In this document: positions 7,918 to 16,615 of the stretch, piece by piece
How the letters are laid out: each line of letters begins with the position of its first letter
Position numbering within the stretch: position 1 is the first letter of the stretch
Source: Alcaligenaceae bacterium
Lineage (GTDB): Bacteria > Pseudomonadota > Gammaproteobacteria > Burkholderiales > Burkholderiaceae_B
Direction: 5' to 3'
Assembly (NCBI GenBank): GCA_013416445.1
Contig: JACCER010000004.1
Location: forward strand, 1-64,000
DNA: 64,000 bases
Position numbers and translations under genes: made by a program
Notes under the pieces: model-generated
Databases searched by the model: none
Seen by the model: the letters and a program-made list of their open reading frames with translations, nothing else
What the model was told of the DNA's origin: nothing

Positions 7918-8391
7918 TTAGTGTAGAAATTGCAACATCGCATTTTGCATCGACGACTGCATGTTCATGGCCTGTGCGAATGCTTGGCTCGTAATGGTGA
8001 TGTTCAGTGTGCTGATGGTATTGATGACCTGGCTGCTCATGCTGTTTTGAATGACGGTACCCATGGATCCGCTTGGGATACCGTTCAGGGCAGATAGGCT
8101 TACCGCATTGTTCAATCCATACTGAATGACATTCAATGTCCCGCCGGAAGCGCCAGTCAGTTGCTGCGCTGGCTCAATGACCCCATTGATCTGGTTGACC
8201 TGGGTAATGTCCAGTGCCAGCTTCATCTGACCAAGGTCATACCCCATCGAAAACCCGCCACGAATATGATCCAATGTCTGGTCGCTTACCGGATTTACAC
8301 CATTAAAGGTCTTGGCAAGCGCTGGCGCCTGAAACATCAGCGTACCGACTGCCAGGGCCAGCGCCGCACCGCTATGCAAAGATGTGAACAT
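7918..8391 (-). CDS. Small exported protein of the Fap-like operon
   Basis: 157 residues with a signal peptide (cleavage likely after APALA, about residue 26) and an AAGGAG ribosome site. The mature part is Asn/Gln/Ser/Ile-rich, low in charge and has no Cys, as expected for an amyloid subunit or its partner. Residues around 115 read GTVIQNSMSSQVINTI, closely paralleling TVIQNSGNNVVIQSS in the other small protein of the operon (9117-9458), so the two look like diverged paralogues. It also has DQTLDHIRGG near residue 40, resembling a processing-type GG. It lies between fapD and fapF, the place of fapE, but similarity to FapE cannot be shown here. Confidence 0.7.
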   Translation of the reverse strand: MFTSLHSGAALALAVGTLMFQAPALAKTFNGVNPVSDQTLDHIRGGFSMGYDLGQMKLALDITQVNQINGVIEPAQQLTGASGGTLNVIQYGLNNAVSLSALNGIPSGSMGTVIQNSMSSQVINTISTLNITITSQAFAQAMNMQSSMQNAMLQFLH

Positions 8392-8416
8392 AATCCGTCT
8401 CCTTCCATTAGCTCTC

Positions 8417-9103
8417 TTAGAACGCGCCAGGTTTGAGACCGGAGAAGACAGTTTCCTGTGCCAGCCTTGCAGCCGACAACGCTGTCCCTATCGGTGCCAG
8501 GGGTTCTGTTTTCCAGTCAGCGCGCCCATTGAATAACGCCTGTTTGCGGTGGCTGGTTATGACAAAAACAATCGGCGTCACAAGCATTTTCTTGAAACGA
8601 TCGCGAGACATGATCCGAGCTCCAACGGAAGGGTCTCCCAGCAGCACACGATCTTTGCTGACACCTTTGACCACGACGAAGTGGTTGTACCCATGGTCGC
8701 TAATCAGCATGATTGCTGGAATTGAATTCTCTATCAATTTCTCGAGCGAGACCTCATATCCGTTCGATTCGTATCCTTGCGCATCCAGATAGCGTTTTAT
8801 ATCCAGAAGTGAAAAACCGTCATGGCGGATTTTCTCTTGATCGCCCTGATCCCACATGCTCATGAATGCATCCTGCTCGCCGACCGGGGCTTGGTATTGA
8901 TATGTGAGCAGCGTGGCCACCGCAGCGGATCCACAGCTGAAGTCATATTGCTGACGTATGGTTCTACTGAATCCTCGTTCTCGTATGCTTTCGATGTGAG
9001 TTACGTTAATGCCACCCATTGCTGGCACCAGCACGCTGCCTGCCTGTGCCGTACCGGCGAGAAGGGTTAGCAGGATGCTGGCTAGCAGTGGGTATGCTCT
9101 CAT
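8417..9103 (-). CDS. fapD: FapD-like periplasmic C39 cysteine peptidase
   Basis: 228 residues with a signal peptide (ending AGTAQAG). Peptidase C39 features: Q52 and C57 in QQYDFSCGSAAVATLL, H141 in GYNHFVVVKG and D157 in LLGDPSVG form the expected Gln/Cys/His/Asp site. There is no ABC transporter fused or nearby, so it is the stand-alone exported kind found in Fap operons, where FapD supports subunit secretion. It begins 13 bases after the preceding gene stops and the AAGAGG ribosome site overlaps that stop. Fap assignment rests on the FapF partner and the operon. Confidence 0.85.
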   Translation of the reverse strand: MRAYPLLASILLTLLAGTAQAGSVLVPAMGGINVTHIESIRERGFSRTIRQQYDFSCGSAAVATLLTYQYQAPVGEQDAFMSMWDQGDQEKIRHDGFSLLDIKRYLDAQGYESNGYEVSLEKLIENSIPAIMLISDHGYNHFVVVKGVSKDRVLLGDPSVGARIMSRDRFKKMLVTPIVFVITSHRKQALFNGRADWKTEPLAPIGTALSAARLAQETVFSGLKPGAF

Positions 9104-9116
9104 GATGACGGGCCTC

Positions 9117-9458
9117 TTATTGCAGCTTCACATTGATGATTGCAGAGCTCTGGATAACAACGTTGTTTCCCGAGTTCTGAATAACAGTTGAAAATCCGTT
9201 CAATCCAGAAAATGCCTGATCGGCCACCTGGTTGCTACCGGATACGGTGTTTATCGCTTGATTGTTGTAGAGCTGCCCTTCGGTATTTTGCAGATTGAAA
9301 GTAATATCGCGGGCACCGCGATATTGAGAAAGCGTCGATTCCGACACTGGCGCCCCGAAGAGGGGGGCCTGAGGCTGCATAGCCTCAGGTGGCGCAGCGA
9401 AGACAAACACTGGTGCAGCCCCCAGAATCATTAGAGCAAGTAATTGCCTCCCGTTCAT
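9117..9458 (-). CDS. Small exported protein, candidate amyloid subunit/nucleator
   Basis: Start chosen at 9458 (CAGGAG six bases upstream); the longer frame from 9521 has no ribosome site and would bury the signal peptide. 113 residues: signal peptide up to VFVFA, a Pro-rich junction, then an Asn/Gln-rich mature region (NLQNTEGQLYNNQAINTVSG) ending in TVIQNSGNNVVIQSSAIINV and KLQ. No Cys and few charged residues. The TVIQNS segment recurs in the 157-residue protein two genes downstream. Position before fapD fits a Fap subunit gene, but classic FapB/FapC repeats are not evident. Confidence 0.7.
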   Translation of the reverse strand: MNGRQLLALMILGAAPVFVFAAPPEAMQPQAPLFGAPVSESTLSQYRGARDITFNLQNTEGQLYNNQAINTVSGSNQVADQAFSGLNGFSTVIQNSGNNVVIQSSAIINVKLQ

Positions 9459-9551
9459 ATTGGTCTCCTGACGTACTGAACGCCTTGGGAAGCCCGGAAA
9501 TACGGCGGTTCCACGCCGCATCCCGGGTAAGAGCGACTACACGCTCACTGA

Positions 9552-10499
9552 TTACCGGTTGAAGTTGAGGTTTGCCTGAACCGTCACGCCCTGCTGAGCC
9601 AACGAGTTCTCGCCCGTGTTCTGACTCACGTTCATGATGCCTGCAGCGCTGGCAAAGGAGTTCTGCGAAATGGAGTTGGAAACAGCGAAGCTGCCTGCGG
9701 AACCACCATACGACGAGCCACCGGCGCCACCCATTGCACCATTGCCGGTAGTAGCCAAGGCCAAAGCTGCGCCTGAAGCTGCACCACCGCCGAAGCCACC
9801 GGCGCCAGCCCTATTGCTGCCGCCATTGCCGGAGGAATCACCGGCAGTCGAGCCGCTGCTGGCTCGTGCCGCGTTGTCACCACCTAGTGCGGCGCTGAAA
9901 CCGCCACCAGCCCCACGTGCGTTGCCAGAATCGCCTGCGTCGCCGTTGCGATTGCCGTTGATGGCGCCGCCAGCGCCACTAAGACCCAGGCCTAGTCCCA
10001 GGCCATTGGACGTTGCAGGGCTACCGCCTGATTGCGCACCGCTACCACCGTTGGATGCGGCGCTGACCCCCAGCCCCAGACCCACAGCACTACCGCCTGT
10101 GCCACCTGCGCCACCGGTTGCCTGGCCGCTCCGGACCGAGGAAGTGGACGCGTATCCGCTGCTGCCCCCTGCGCCACCATCGCCTGCAGCGTTAGCCAAG
10201 CCGCCGGCGTTGCCACTTATACCTTGAGATGTATTATTAGATACAGTACCGTTTAGGTTGGTGCTTGCGGTGGCGACGCCAACTGATATATCGCCAATAC
10301 TAAGTGCTGACGAGGTGCGCTGTGAATTGTCCGCATTGCCGACATTTCTGGCATAGCTTGCAGCCGAATTGTCATTTGCGACGGCACTTTTGTGTACTGC
10401 GTCGGTACTGACGTTATCAGCAACAGCCGATGCAGATAGTGCCATAGCCAGGGCAGCTCCCACCCCAGTGGCAATCAGCGATGTTTTGCATTTTTTCAT
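9552..10499 (-). CDS. Gly/Ala/Ser-rich exported protein, candidate major fibre subunit
   Basis: Start at 10499 fits AAGGAG with a 9-base gap; an ATG 18 bases upstream is less likely. Signal peptide of about 28 residues (MKKCKTSLIATGVGAALAMA, then LSASAVADN). The mature 285 residues are an extreme Gly/Ala/Ser/Asn composition: an Asn/Ser-rich head, a central region with many GGAGG-type blocks (about 105-265) and a conserved-looking tail with NVSQNTGENSLAQQGVTVQ and NLNF. Such low-complexity secreted proteins suit surface fibres or adhesins. First gene of the Fap-like operon, 93 bases before the next. The high-GC repeats open a long antisense frame that is not a gene. Confidence 0.75.
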   Translation of the reverse strand: MKKCKTSLIATGVGAALAMALSASAVADNVSTDAVHKSAVANDNSAASYARNVGNADNSQRTSSALSIGDISVGVATASTNLNGTVSNNTSQGISGNAGGLANAAGDGGAGGSSGYASTSSVRSGQATGGAGGTGGSAVGLGLGVSAASNGGSGAQSGGSPATSNGLGLGLGLSGAGGAINGNRNGDAGDSGNARGAGGGFSAALGGDNAARASSGSTAGDSSGNGGSNRAGAGGFGGGAASGAALALATTGNGAMGGAGGSSYGGSAGSFAVSNSISQNSFASAAGIMNVSQNTGENSLAQQGVTVQANLNFNR

Positions 10500-10621
10500 G
10501 ATGACTTGCTCCTTCACGTTACCCTGCTAAGCAGGCGAAAGCTACTCTGGAAACAGCCGGAACCACGTGCAACTGGAGAACAGCGGGCCATCCTCCCCGA
10601 CTGTGAAAAAAGTATACGCTC

Positions 10622-10657
10622 AAAAAAAAGCCCGCTTTCTGCAGCGGGTTTTTTTTT
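10622..10657. terminator. Bidirectional terminator between DUF2058 gene and Fap operon
   Basis: CCCGCT (10631-10636) and AGCGGG (10643-10648) with a 6-base loop, flanked by a run of A on the left and nine T on the right, so it can act on both strands. It should end the minus-strand gene 10739-11275 and isolate the fap-like operon, whose promoter must then lie in 10500-10621. Confidence 0.8.
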
Positions 10658-10738
10658 ACAGTATTTTATTTTCGGTCATTCTTTTTGATACAAGAGCAGT
10701 ATTTTGTTTGCTTTAAGACTGCTCATGCAAATCCACAA

Positions 10739-11275
10739 CTACCACATCAAGTCGTCCGGGATCGGAAAGGCGGCATACGGATCGTCTTCATCGACTTCAG
10801 TGCTAGTCTTGTTCACCCGCACAACAAGCGAAGGATCACGCTCGGCGATTTTGTCTGCGACGATTCTGGGTACCAGTTCGGTCACGCCGTCCAAACGGAT
10901 AATCACGAGGCGCCCGGCTACTAAATGCCCCTGAACCTCGGTCGACACAAACAAGCGCTCTATTGTCTTGCCATGGGTAAAATTGTAGGCAATGTCGCCA
11001 GCGCCCTTGCTCTGGCGACTCTGCTGCACCATCTGGGCAATTTGCGCCGTAATTGATTTTTGCTGGGCAGCGGCAACACGCTGGGCGTTAAGTTCGCGCG
11101 TCCGTTCGATATTCTTGTGTTGTGTTTCAAGCGCGGCCAACTTTGCCTCAGCTATGCTTTGCGTGCCGGTTCGGCGCTCGACTTTCTTCTGCTTGCTCTT
11201 ATCCTGGTTGGCCCGTTTAGCTTTTTTTTGGTCGACCAAACCCGCTTTCAAAAGCTGCTCTTGCAGCGAAACCAT
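10739..11275 (-). CDS. DUF2058 (YaiL-like) protein
   Basis: 178 residues starting MVSLQEQLLKAGLVDQKKAK, the standard opening of the DUF2058 family, followed by a long basic/Gln-rich helix (residues 15-90, Lys/Arg-rich, possibly nucleic acid binding) and a C-terminal domain with GDIAYNFTHGKTIERLFV. The family is described as nucleoid- or polynucleotide-associated in E. coli (YaiL) but its role is not settled. CGGAG precedes the ATG. A strong terminator follows. Confidence 0.85.
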   Translation of the reverse strand: MVSLQEQLLKAGLVDQKKAKRANQDKSKQKKVERRTGTQSIAEAKLAALETQHKNIERTRELNAQRVAAAQQKSITAQIAQMVQQSRQSKGAGDIAYNFTHGKTIERLFVSTEVQGHLVAGRLVIIRLDGVTELVPRIVADKIAERDPSLVVRVNKTSTEVDEDDPYAAFPIPDDLMW

Positions 11276-11572
11276 ATATTGCTCCGTAAATAGTGTTCGA
11301 GAATGACCGCTGATTCCGGTCTACTGTAATTGCTGCGCATTCAGTGATTTGGCGCGTTCAAATTGTATAGGTGGAATTCGCACGGCGTGCTGCTTCCATT
11401 CCATCCTAAGCCGAATATAGACCATACTCGTATCTTGCTCTATGATGAAACACTAAGGCTAATCATGAAGCTGCTTGCCATGACGATATCCGAAAAACAC
11501 CGTTCGTCCATCGTTCTTGCTCCTTCATCATCCGGTTGCTCGGCCCTAAATTCCATTTTGTAGGTATCCCCA

Positions 11573-12340
11573 TTGTTTAGAGACTTGGTTGACGGTCTTG
11601 ATAGTCATTCCACAGAGCCAGGCAAGCTCCTGGATGTGCCATTCGTACCCACCGATGAGGACGTGATCGAAGCAATGCTGAACTTGGGCGAAGTTGGCCC
11701 AAAAGATGTGCTTTATGATCTGGGCTCGGGCGATGGCCGTATTTTAATCACTGCCGCAAAAAAGCGCGGCACCCACGGCATTGGCGTCGAAATTGACCCG
11801 CTGCGAATCGCAGACGCCATGGACGAAGCCGGGCGCAATCGCCTTGAGTATCTTGTTGATTTTATTGAAGAAGACATCTTCACTGTCGACTTTAGCGCCG
11901 CTACCGTAGTGACTCTATACCTCCTGGAGTCTATCAACGTTCAGTTGCGGCCCCGCCTTCTAAGTGAACTGCACCCAGGCACACGCATTATTTCGCACGC
12001 CTTCGGCATGGGTGACTGGAAAGCTGACGAACAGCTTGAATTAAGGGGCGGAAACCTCAGAGGCATAAGCATTTACAAATGGATAGTACCGGCTCAGGTC
12101 GCTGGCGTCTGGGAATGGGACGACCTGAACAACCAACGCTATCGCGTAGCGCTCCGGCAACAATATCAAGCAATCACCGGGAGCGCCTGGCTGGCTGACA
12201 AAGCAATGAATTTGAAATATGCCAAACTATGTGGCAATCGCCTCGAGCTGGAAATTCAAGATGGCAAAACAGCTGCGCTCAACACCTTCACGCTGATTTT
12301 TAAGAACAACGAACTGCAGTCCGTCTTGGAAGATGCATAA
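11573..12340 (+). CDS. Class I SAM-dependent methyltransferase
   Basis: The SAM-binding motif I is clear: DVLYDLGSGDGRILITAA at about residues 45-62, then GVEIDP for motif II and EEDIFTVDF for the acidic loop. The N-terminal LDVPFVPTDEDVIEAML is typical of small secreted-protein or DOT1-like methyltransferases annotated only as methyltransferase-domain proteins. No ATG is available before the conserved region; the frame is closed by TAG at 11561, so TTG at 11573 is the likeliest start (GTAGG eight bases upstream). Substrate unknown. The MFS gene follows 22 bases downstream, so the two may form one unit. Confidence 0.75.
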   Translation: MFRDLVDGLDSHSTEPGKLLDVPFVPTDEDVIEAMLNLGEVGPKDVLYDLGSGDGRILITAAKKRGTHGIGVEIDPLRIADAMDEAGRNRLEYLVDFIEEDIFTVDFSAATVVTLYLLESINVQLRPRLLSELHPGTRIISHAFGMGDWKADEQLELRGGNLRGISIYKWIVPAQVAGVWEWDDLNNQRYRVALRQQYQAITGSAWLADKAMNLKYAKLCGNRLELEIQDGKTAALNTFTLIFKNNELQSVLEDA

Positions 12341-12362
12341 ACCATATAGCGATTAACAGATC

Positions 12363-13592
12363 ATGAATGAAGCAAGCCTTCCGGCAACAACCTCGCCAGC
12401 CTCCGAAAAAAGCCAAAAATCAGGCGTCGCTTACCCTGTGTTGACGGCAATCAGCGTCTCGCACTTGCTGAACGATATGATGCAGTCGGTGCTCATCGCA
12501 CTGTACCCGGTGTTGAAGGGCAGTTTTGATCTAAGCTTTACACAGATCGGTTTCATCACCCTGGCCTTTCAATTCTCGGCCTCGCTGTTGCAGCCCATGA
12601 TCGGGCATTTCACCGACAAGCGCCCCAAACCCTACTCCCTGCCCATAGGAATGGGCTTTACCTTCTTCGGCCTTATTTTGTTGTCGCAAGCCTGGAATTT
12701 CACCAGCATTCTCATTGCCGCAGTACTGATAGGCATGGGATCGTCTGTATTCCACCCTGAATCTTCCCGGGTGGCTCGCCTGGCCTCGGCAGGTCAGCAC
12801 GGCTTGGCGCAATCTATTTTTCAAGTAGGTGGAAACCTGGGTTCGTCTCTGGGGCCTTTACTGGCGGCACTGATCATCGTCCCCTTGGGCCAAGGCAGCG
12901 TCGCGTGGTTTTCAGTTGCCGCCCTGTTGGCCATCGCCATTTTGTATCGGGTAAGCCAATGGTATGCAAATAACCTGACCAGCAGCCGCGGCCATGCCAC
13001 CTTGGCAAAAGTCGATACCGGGCTTACACGCAGGCAAATCAGTGGCGCACTTAGTGTTTTGCTGATTCTGGTATTTTCCAAGTACTTCTACCTTGTCAGC
13101 CTGACCAGTTACCTCACTTTTTATTTAATGCACCGCTTCGGCACCTCAATCCAGAATGCCCAGTATTGCCTGTTCATTTTTCTGTTTGCTGTCGCTCTGG
13201 GCACCATGATAGGCGGGCCGGTTGGCGATCGCATTGGGCGCAAACGCGTCATTTGGGGTTCAATTCTTGGCGCAGCGCCTTTCGCACTGCTGCTGCCCTA
13301 CGTCAATTTTACTTGGACAATAATATTGGTTTTTATTATTGGCATCATCATTGCCTCGGCCTTCTCTGCAATCCTGGTCTATGCCCAAGAACTGGTGCCG
13401 GGCAAAACTGGCACCATTTCAGGACTGTTTTTCGGGCTGGCTTTCGGCATGGCCGGCATCGGGGCTGCGGCCCTGGGTAAACTGGCTGATATAACCAGCA
13501 TAGAGTTCGTTTATTATGTATGCGCTTTCTTGCCCCTGCTTGGCATAACGGCATTTTTTCTGCCCAACGAAGGCAAACGCTTCCGCTCATGA
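12363..13592 (+). CDS. fsr: Fosmidomycin-resistance-type MFS efflux pump
   Basis: 409 residues with 12 predicted membrane helices and the features of the Fsr family: VSHLLNDMMQSVLIALYPVL in helix 1, the loop 2-3 motif GHFTDKRPKP, FHPESSRVARLAS at the start of the central loop and GDRIGRKRVIWGS in loop 8-9. Fsr proteins export fosmidomycin and some other compounds by proton antiport in the inner membrane. Length agrees with E. coli Fsr. The natural substrate is not known. Confidence 0.85.
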   Translation: MNEASLPATTSPASEKSQKSGVAYPVLTAISVSHLLNDMMQSVLIALYPVLKGSFDLSFTQIGFITLAFQFSASLLQPMIGHFTDKRPKPYSLPIGMGFTFFGLILLSQAWNFTSILIAAVLIGMGSSVFHPESSRVARLASAGQHGLAQSIFQVGGNLGSSLGPLLAALIIVPLGQGSVAWFSVAALLAIAILYRVSQWYANNLTSSRGHATLAKVDTGLTRRQISGALSVLLILVFSKYFYLVSLTSYLTFYLMHRFGTSIQNAQYCLFIFLFAVALGTMIGGPVGDRIGRKRVIWGSILGAAPFALLLPYVNFTWTIILVFIIGIIIASAFSAILVYAQELVPGKTGTISGLFFGLAFGMAGIGAAALGKLADITSIEFVYYVCAFLPLLGITAFFLPNEGKRFRS

Positions 13593-13633
13593 CTCATTAC
13601 CCAACATAAGCCTGGCGCCCACAACATATTAAT

Positions 13634-14935
13634 TTAAAGACTGGTCGGCGCAATGCGTTTTACCAACAACTGATCAATACGGTAGTGATCCACATCGACC
13701 ACCTCGAACTTCACGCCCGCATATTCCACGCTGTCAGTCGGCTTCGGAACCTTGCGCAGCATGAACATCATGAATCCCGCCGCGGTTTCGTAGTTTTCCT
13801 CTTCGGGAAGCTGGTCTATTCCCATGGCGCGCTTAAGCTCTTCAATGGCGGTACTGCCATCGATCAACCATGAACCATCGTCGCGCTCCAGAATCTGAGG
13901 GCTTTCATCAAAAGAACTACCCCAGCTTCCCATGACGGTGACCATGATGTCGCTAAGCGTAACCACTCCCATTACCAACGCATACTCGTTGATGACGACA
14001 GCAAAGGTTTCTTTGGATGCCCGGAACCTGTCCAGCAGTTCTGACAGTTTCAATGTATCGGGAATAATCAATACCTTGCGAAGGCTAGCCTCATTGATCT
14101 GAAATGAAGACCGCTTGCTCAGCCAAAGCACAAGAATATCTCTTGTGTCTACATAGCCAATCACATGGTCTATGGCGCCATCGCATACTGGAAACTTCGA
14201 ATAAGGATGCAAGGCTATCTTTTGGCGAATACTTTCTTCCGGCTCGCTCAGGTTGATAAACACGACACTGTCCCGGGTAGTCATGCAGGACGAAACCAGG
14301 CGGGACTCAAGCTCAAACACATTTTGAATGAAATGCTGCTCTTGCTGTTGCAGCACCCCAGCCTGTGCCCCGGCCTCGACCACCGCCGAGATATCATCAA
14401 AGGTGATGTTGTCTTCGCGAGCGGTGTTTATGTTGAACAACCGGAACAGCAGGTTCGCCACCAGATTCAATACGTACGAAAACGGTCTGCAAATGCGAAT
14501 AAAAAGATTGACGGGGTTGATCATGGCGACGGCAAAACGCTCGGGCGCCATCATGGCCAAACGCTTGGGCATGAGATCGGAGAACAACACGAACAATAAG
14601 GTGACACAGACAAACGACAGAACGAAGCTGATTTGCTCAGCCCACGGCCCTATGTATGCGTAACTTAGCAAGCCAAGAAAATACGGACGAAAAGTCGCCT
14701 CGCCAAGTATCCCACCCAGGATAGCGACAGCATTAAGCCCAATTTGCGAGGCGGCAAAAAAGCTGGCTGACTGCGCCTGTATCGCCATTACCTTAAGTGC
14801 TCGATCATCTCCGGCTTCCGCCATGAGCTTAAGCTTGATTTTCCGCGCCGCCGCAAAAGCGATTTCTGTCAAAGAAAGCAAACCGGCGGCCAGGACCAGT
14901 ACCACTAATCCCACAATACTCTGAGCTAGACTCAC
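13634..14935 (-). CDS. paeA: PaeA/YtfL-type CNNM-CBS inner-membrane protein
   Basis: 433 residues in the usual order: three to four N-terminal membrane helices with the CNNM signature (TEIAFAAARKIKLKLMAEAG; QIGLNAVAILGG), two CBS domains (about 205-330; SSCMTTRDSVVFINLSEPEE opens the first) and a C-terminal CorC_HlyC domain (SWLIDGSTAIEEL to the end). Close in pattern to E. coli YtfL, now PaeA, implicated in polyamine export; older labels say hemolysin-like. Convergent with the fsr-like gene. Confidence 0.85.
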   Translation of the reverse strand: MSLAQSIVGLVVLVLAAGLLSLTEIAFAAARKIKLKLMAEAGDDRALKVMAIQAQSASFFAASQIGLNAVAILGGILGEATFRPYFLGLLSYAYIGPWAEQISFVLSFVCVTLLFVLFSDLMPKRLAMMAPERFAVAMINPVNLFIRICRPFSYVLNLVANLLFRLFNINTAREDNITFDDISAVVEAGAQAGVLQQQEQHFIQNVFELESRLVSSCMTTRDSVVFINLSEPEESIRQKIALHPYSKFPVCDGAIDHVIGYVDTRDILVLWLSKRSSFQINEASLRKVLIIPDTLKLSELLDRFRASKETFAVVINEYALVMGVVTLSDIMVTVMGSWGSSFDESPQILERDDGSWLIDGSTAIEELKRAMGIDQLPEEENYETAAGFMMFMLRKVPKPTDSVEYAGVKFEVVDVDHYRIDQLLVKRIAPTSL

Positions 14936-15028
14936 AAGTTATCCTTACATAAGAGTTCCTGGCGACTGAAAAATCAACGCTGATCGGGCTTGCCGAACCT
15001 ACCGATGCATCAACACCACCGGCCCTCA

Positions 15029-16411
15029 CTACCAGGCGCCGTGCTGTTCGGGGATGTATCTTACCAGCCCTAGTCCCAATAACCTGATCACGGCAAGGGT
15101 GATATAAACCCACGCGAGAATCTCGCCCATATTGGTCTGATGCGCCAGGATGGCCGCCACGACCGATATCGTGACTATCGAGCCAATCTGTAACGATAAG
15201 GTGCGCAGTGCCGCCAACATGGAAGATGAGTCTGGCGCAAGCTGCAATCCGGCATTACGCATGGCTGGATTGATGGCGCCATTTCCGGCGCCAACCAGAA
15301 ATGCCGCCAAGGCAAGCCAGACATAAGGAGAAAGGCCGGCCATGGGCGCCAAAGCAAGCAGTATCAGCCCGACAATGGTGATCGCACTACCGACATACAG
15401 AGGAAGGCGATAGCCTGTACGGCGCAGCATCAGGACGGCAACCAAGGAACAGATCATTGCGGCAGCCCCCTGAGCTGTGAGCAAGGTCCCCGACCCCACC
15501 GCATTGATGTTGTAACGGTTGGTGGCATACAGCGGAACCAGCGCCATGGCTCCGATGACGAAACCGCTGAAAACCATATTGACCAGATTTACAGCGCCAA
15601 AGTTTTTGCCGTAGATCAGACGCGGATGAATAAAGGGCGCCGCGCTGCGCCGGATGTGCCGAAAAAAAAGCACAAGGAAGAGACCGGCCAGAAGTAGAAG
15701 AGCAATGAATATCATTAGCTTGCCCGCCACCTGCCGCTCACCGATTATGGCCGCTGCGAGCATCCCCGAAAGAAGACTGCAGCCCAGCATGGCAATTCCC
15801 ATGATATCCATTTTCTTGACGGGAGCATCAGTCGGCGGACGGTCGTGTGGTATGAAGCGCCACGCAAGCAGGAAAATGACTAGTCCGATCGGTACATTCA
15901 CAAAAAACACATCGCGCCAGGATGAATAGGCGACAAAATACCCACCGAAAATCGGGCCTATCATGGCGCCGACCGGGAAAATACTGCCAAAAAGGCTCAC
16001 GTAACGATCACGGGCTGGACCGAAGTGGTCCACGATGATGCCAGTGGCGGTCGGCGTAAAACCGGCGCCTCCGGCGGCCTGTAGCGTCCGTAGAAGAATC
16101 AGCAGGTAGATGTTGTCGGCCATCCCGCAACCAAACGAGGCTAGTGTGAATGCCAGCAAAGAAACCATGAAAACTCGACGCCTGCCAAAGCGCTCGGCAA
16201 GCTTTCCGCTAACGGGCAGCATCAGCACAAAGCCAAAGGAATAGGCTGTTATGGTCCAGCCAGCCAGATTGATTGAGGTGTCCAGCCCTTGCTGGATGGC
16301 GTGCAGCGCTGTGGCCACGATGGTCGAGTCAATCGACATCATGAGCAGCGCCATCGCAATAACGGCAAAGATGGTGTTTCGACGCATTGGCGTCCCGACG
16401 GTGTCAGTCAT
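15029..16411 (-). CDS. DHA2-family (EmrB/QacA-type) MFS efflux pump
   Basis: 460 residues, about 14 membrane helices. Motifs: SIDSTIVATALHAI in helix 1 (the D-x-T-I-V-x-A-L drug antiporter motif), GKLAERFGRRRVFM in loop 2-3, and antiporter motif C around GAMIGPIFGGYF in helix 5. Proton-driven multidrug export is the family role; the substrate cannot be read. Proteins of this family often act with an EmrA-type adaptor, but no adaptor gene is nearby. Confidence 0.85.
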   Translation of the reverse strand: MTDTVGTPMRRNTIFAVIAMALLMMSIDSTIVATALHAIQQGLDTSINLAGWTITAYSFGFVLMLPVSGKLAERFGRRRVFMVSLLAFTLASFGCGMADNIYLLILLRTLQAAGGAGFTPTATGIIVDHFGPARDRYVSLFGSIFPVGAMIGPIFGGYFVAYSSWRDVFFVNVPIGLVIFLLAWRFIPHDRPPTDAPVKKMDIMGIAMLGCSLLSGMLAAAIIGERQVAGKLMIFIALLLLAGLFLVLFFRHIRRSAAPFIHPRLIYGKNFGAVNLVNMVFSGFVIGAMALVPLYATNRYNINAVGSGTLLTAQGAAAMICSLVAVLMLRRTGYRLPLYVGSAITIVGLILLALAPMAGLSPYVWLALAAFLVGAGNGAINPAMRNAGLQLAPDSSSMLAALRTLSLQIGSIVTISVVAAILAHQTNMGEILAWVYITLAVIRLLGLGLVRYIPEQHGAW

Positions 16412-16477
16412 ACTACGGTTACCCTGGCTGCGACTTGGGGGGTATCGATTTTTTGTGCACCAAGCACAGTTAGACTT

Positions 16478-16507
16478 TTAACACTGCACTGCAAGCATAG
16501 GTATTAT
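16478..16507 (+). promoter_or_regulatory. Candidate sigma70 promoter of the cbb3 operon
   Basis: TTAACA (16478-16483), an 18-base spacer and TATTAT (16502-16507), each one mismatch from consensus, 108 bases before ccoN. No FNR/Anr-type TTGAT-N4-ATCAA box was seen between 16412 and 16615. Confidence 0.35.
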
Positions 16508-16615
16508 TTTAATAGCGTAGTCTTGGGCGTACCATTTGCCAGAGGGGTCTCATATTGCATCCACCCGCGCGATTTCCGGGGTGCCAAGGCAGTTAGTTGA
16601 CTTAAGGTAGCATCC

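Noticed and set aside
9634-10227. Long Pro/Ala-rich plus-strand open frame
   Set aside because: It is the antisense of Gly-rich codons in the fibre-like gene, which has the proper start, signal peptide and ribosome site.
9552-10499. CRISPR-like or tandem repeat array
   Set aside because: The repeats are degenerate Gly/Ala codons of variable spacing within one reading frame, not equal repeats with spacers. No CRISPR array was seen anywhere in the window.
11363-11563. 66-codon frame before the methyltransferase, in the same phase
   Set aside because: No good ribosome site and the methyltransferase family does not need an N-terminal extension; taken as chance.
14328-14663. Plus-strand frames opposite the PaeA-type gene
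   Set aside because: Shadows of the minus-strand gene, whose CNNM and CBS motifs are clear.
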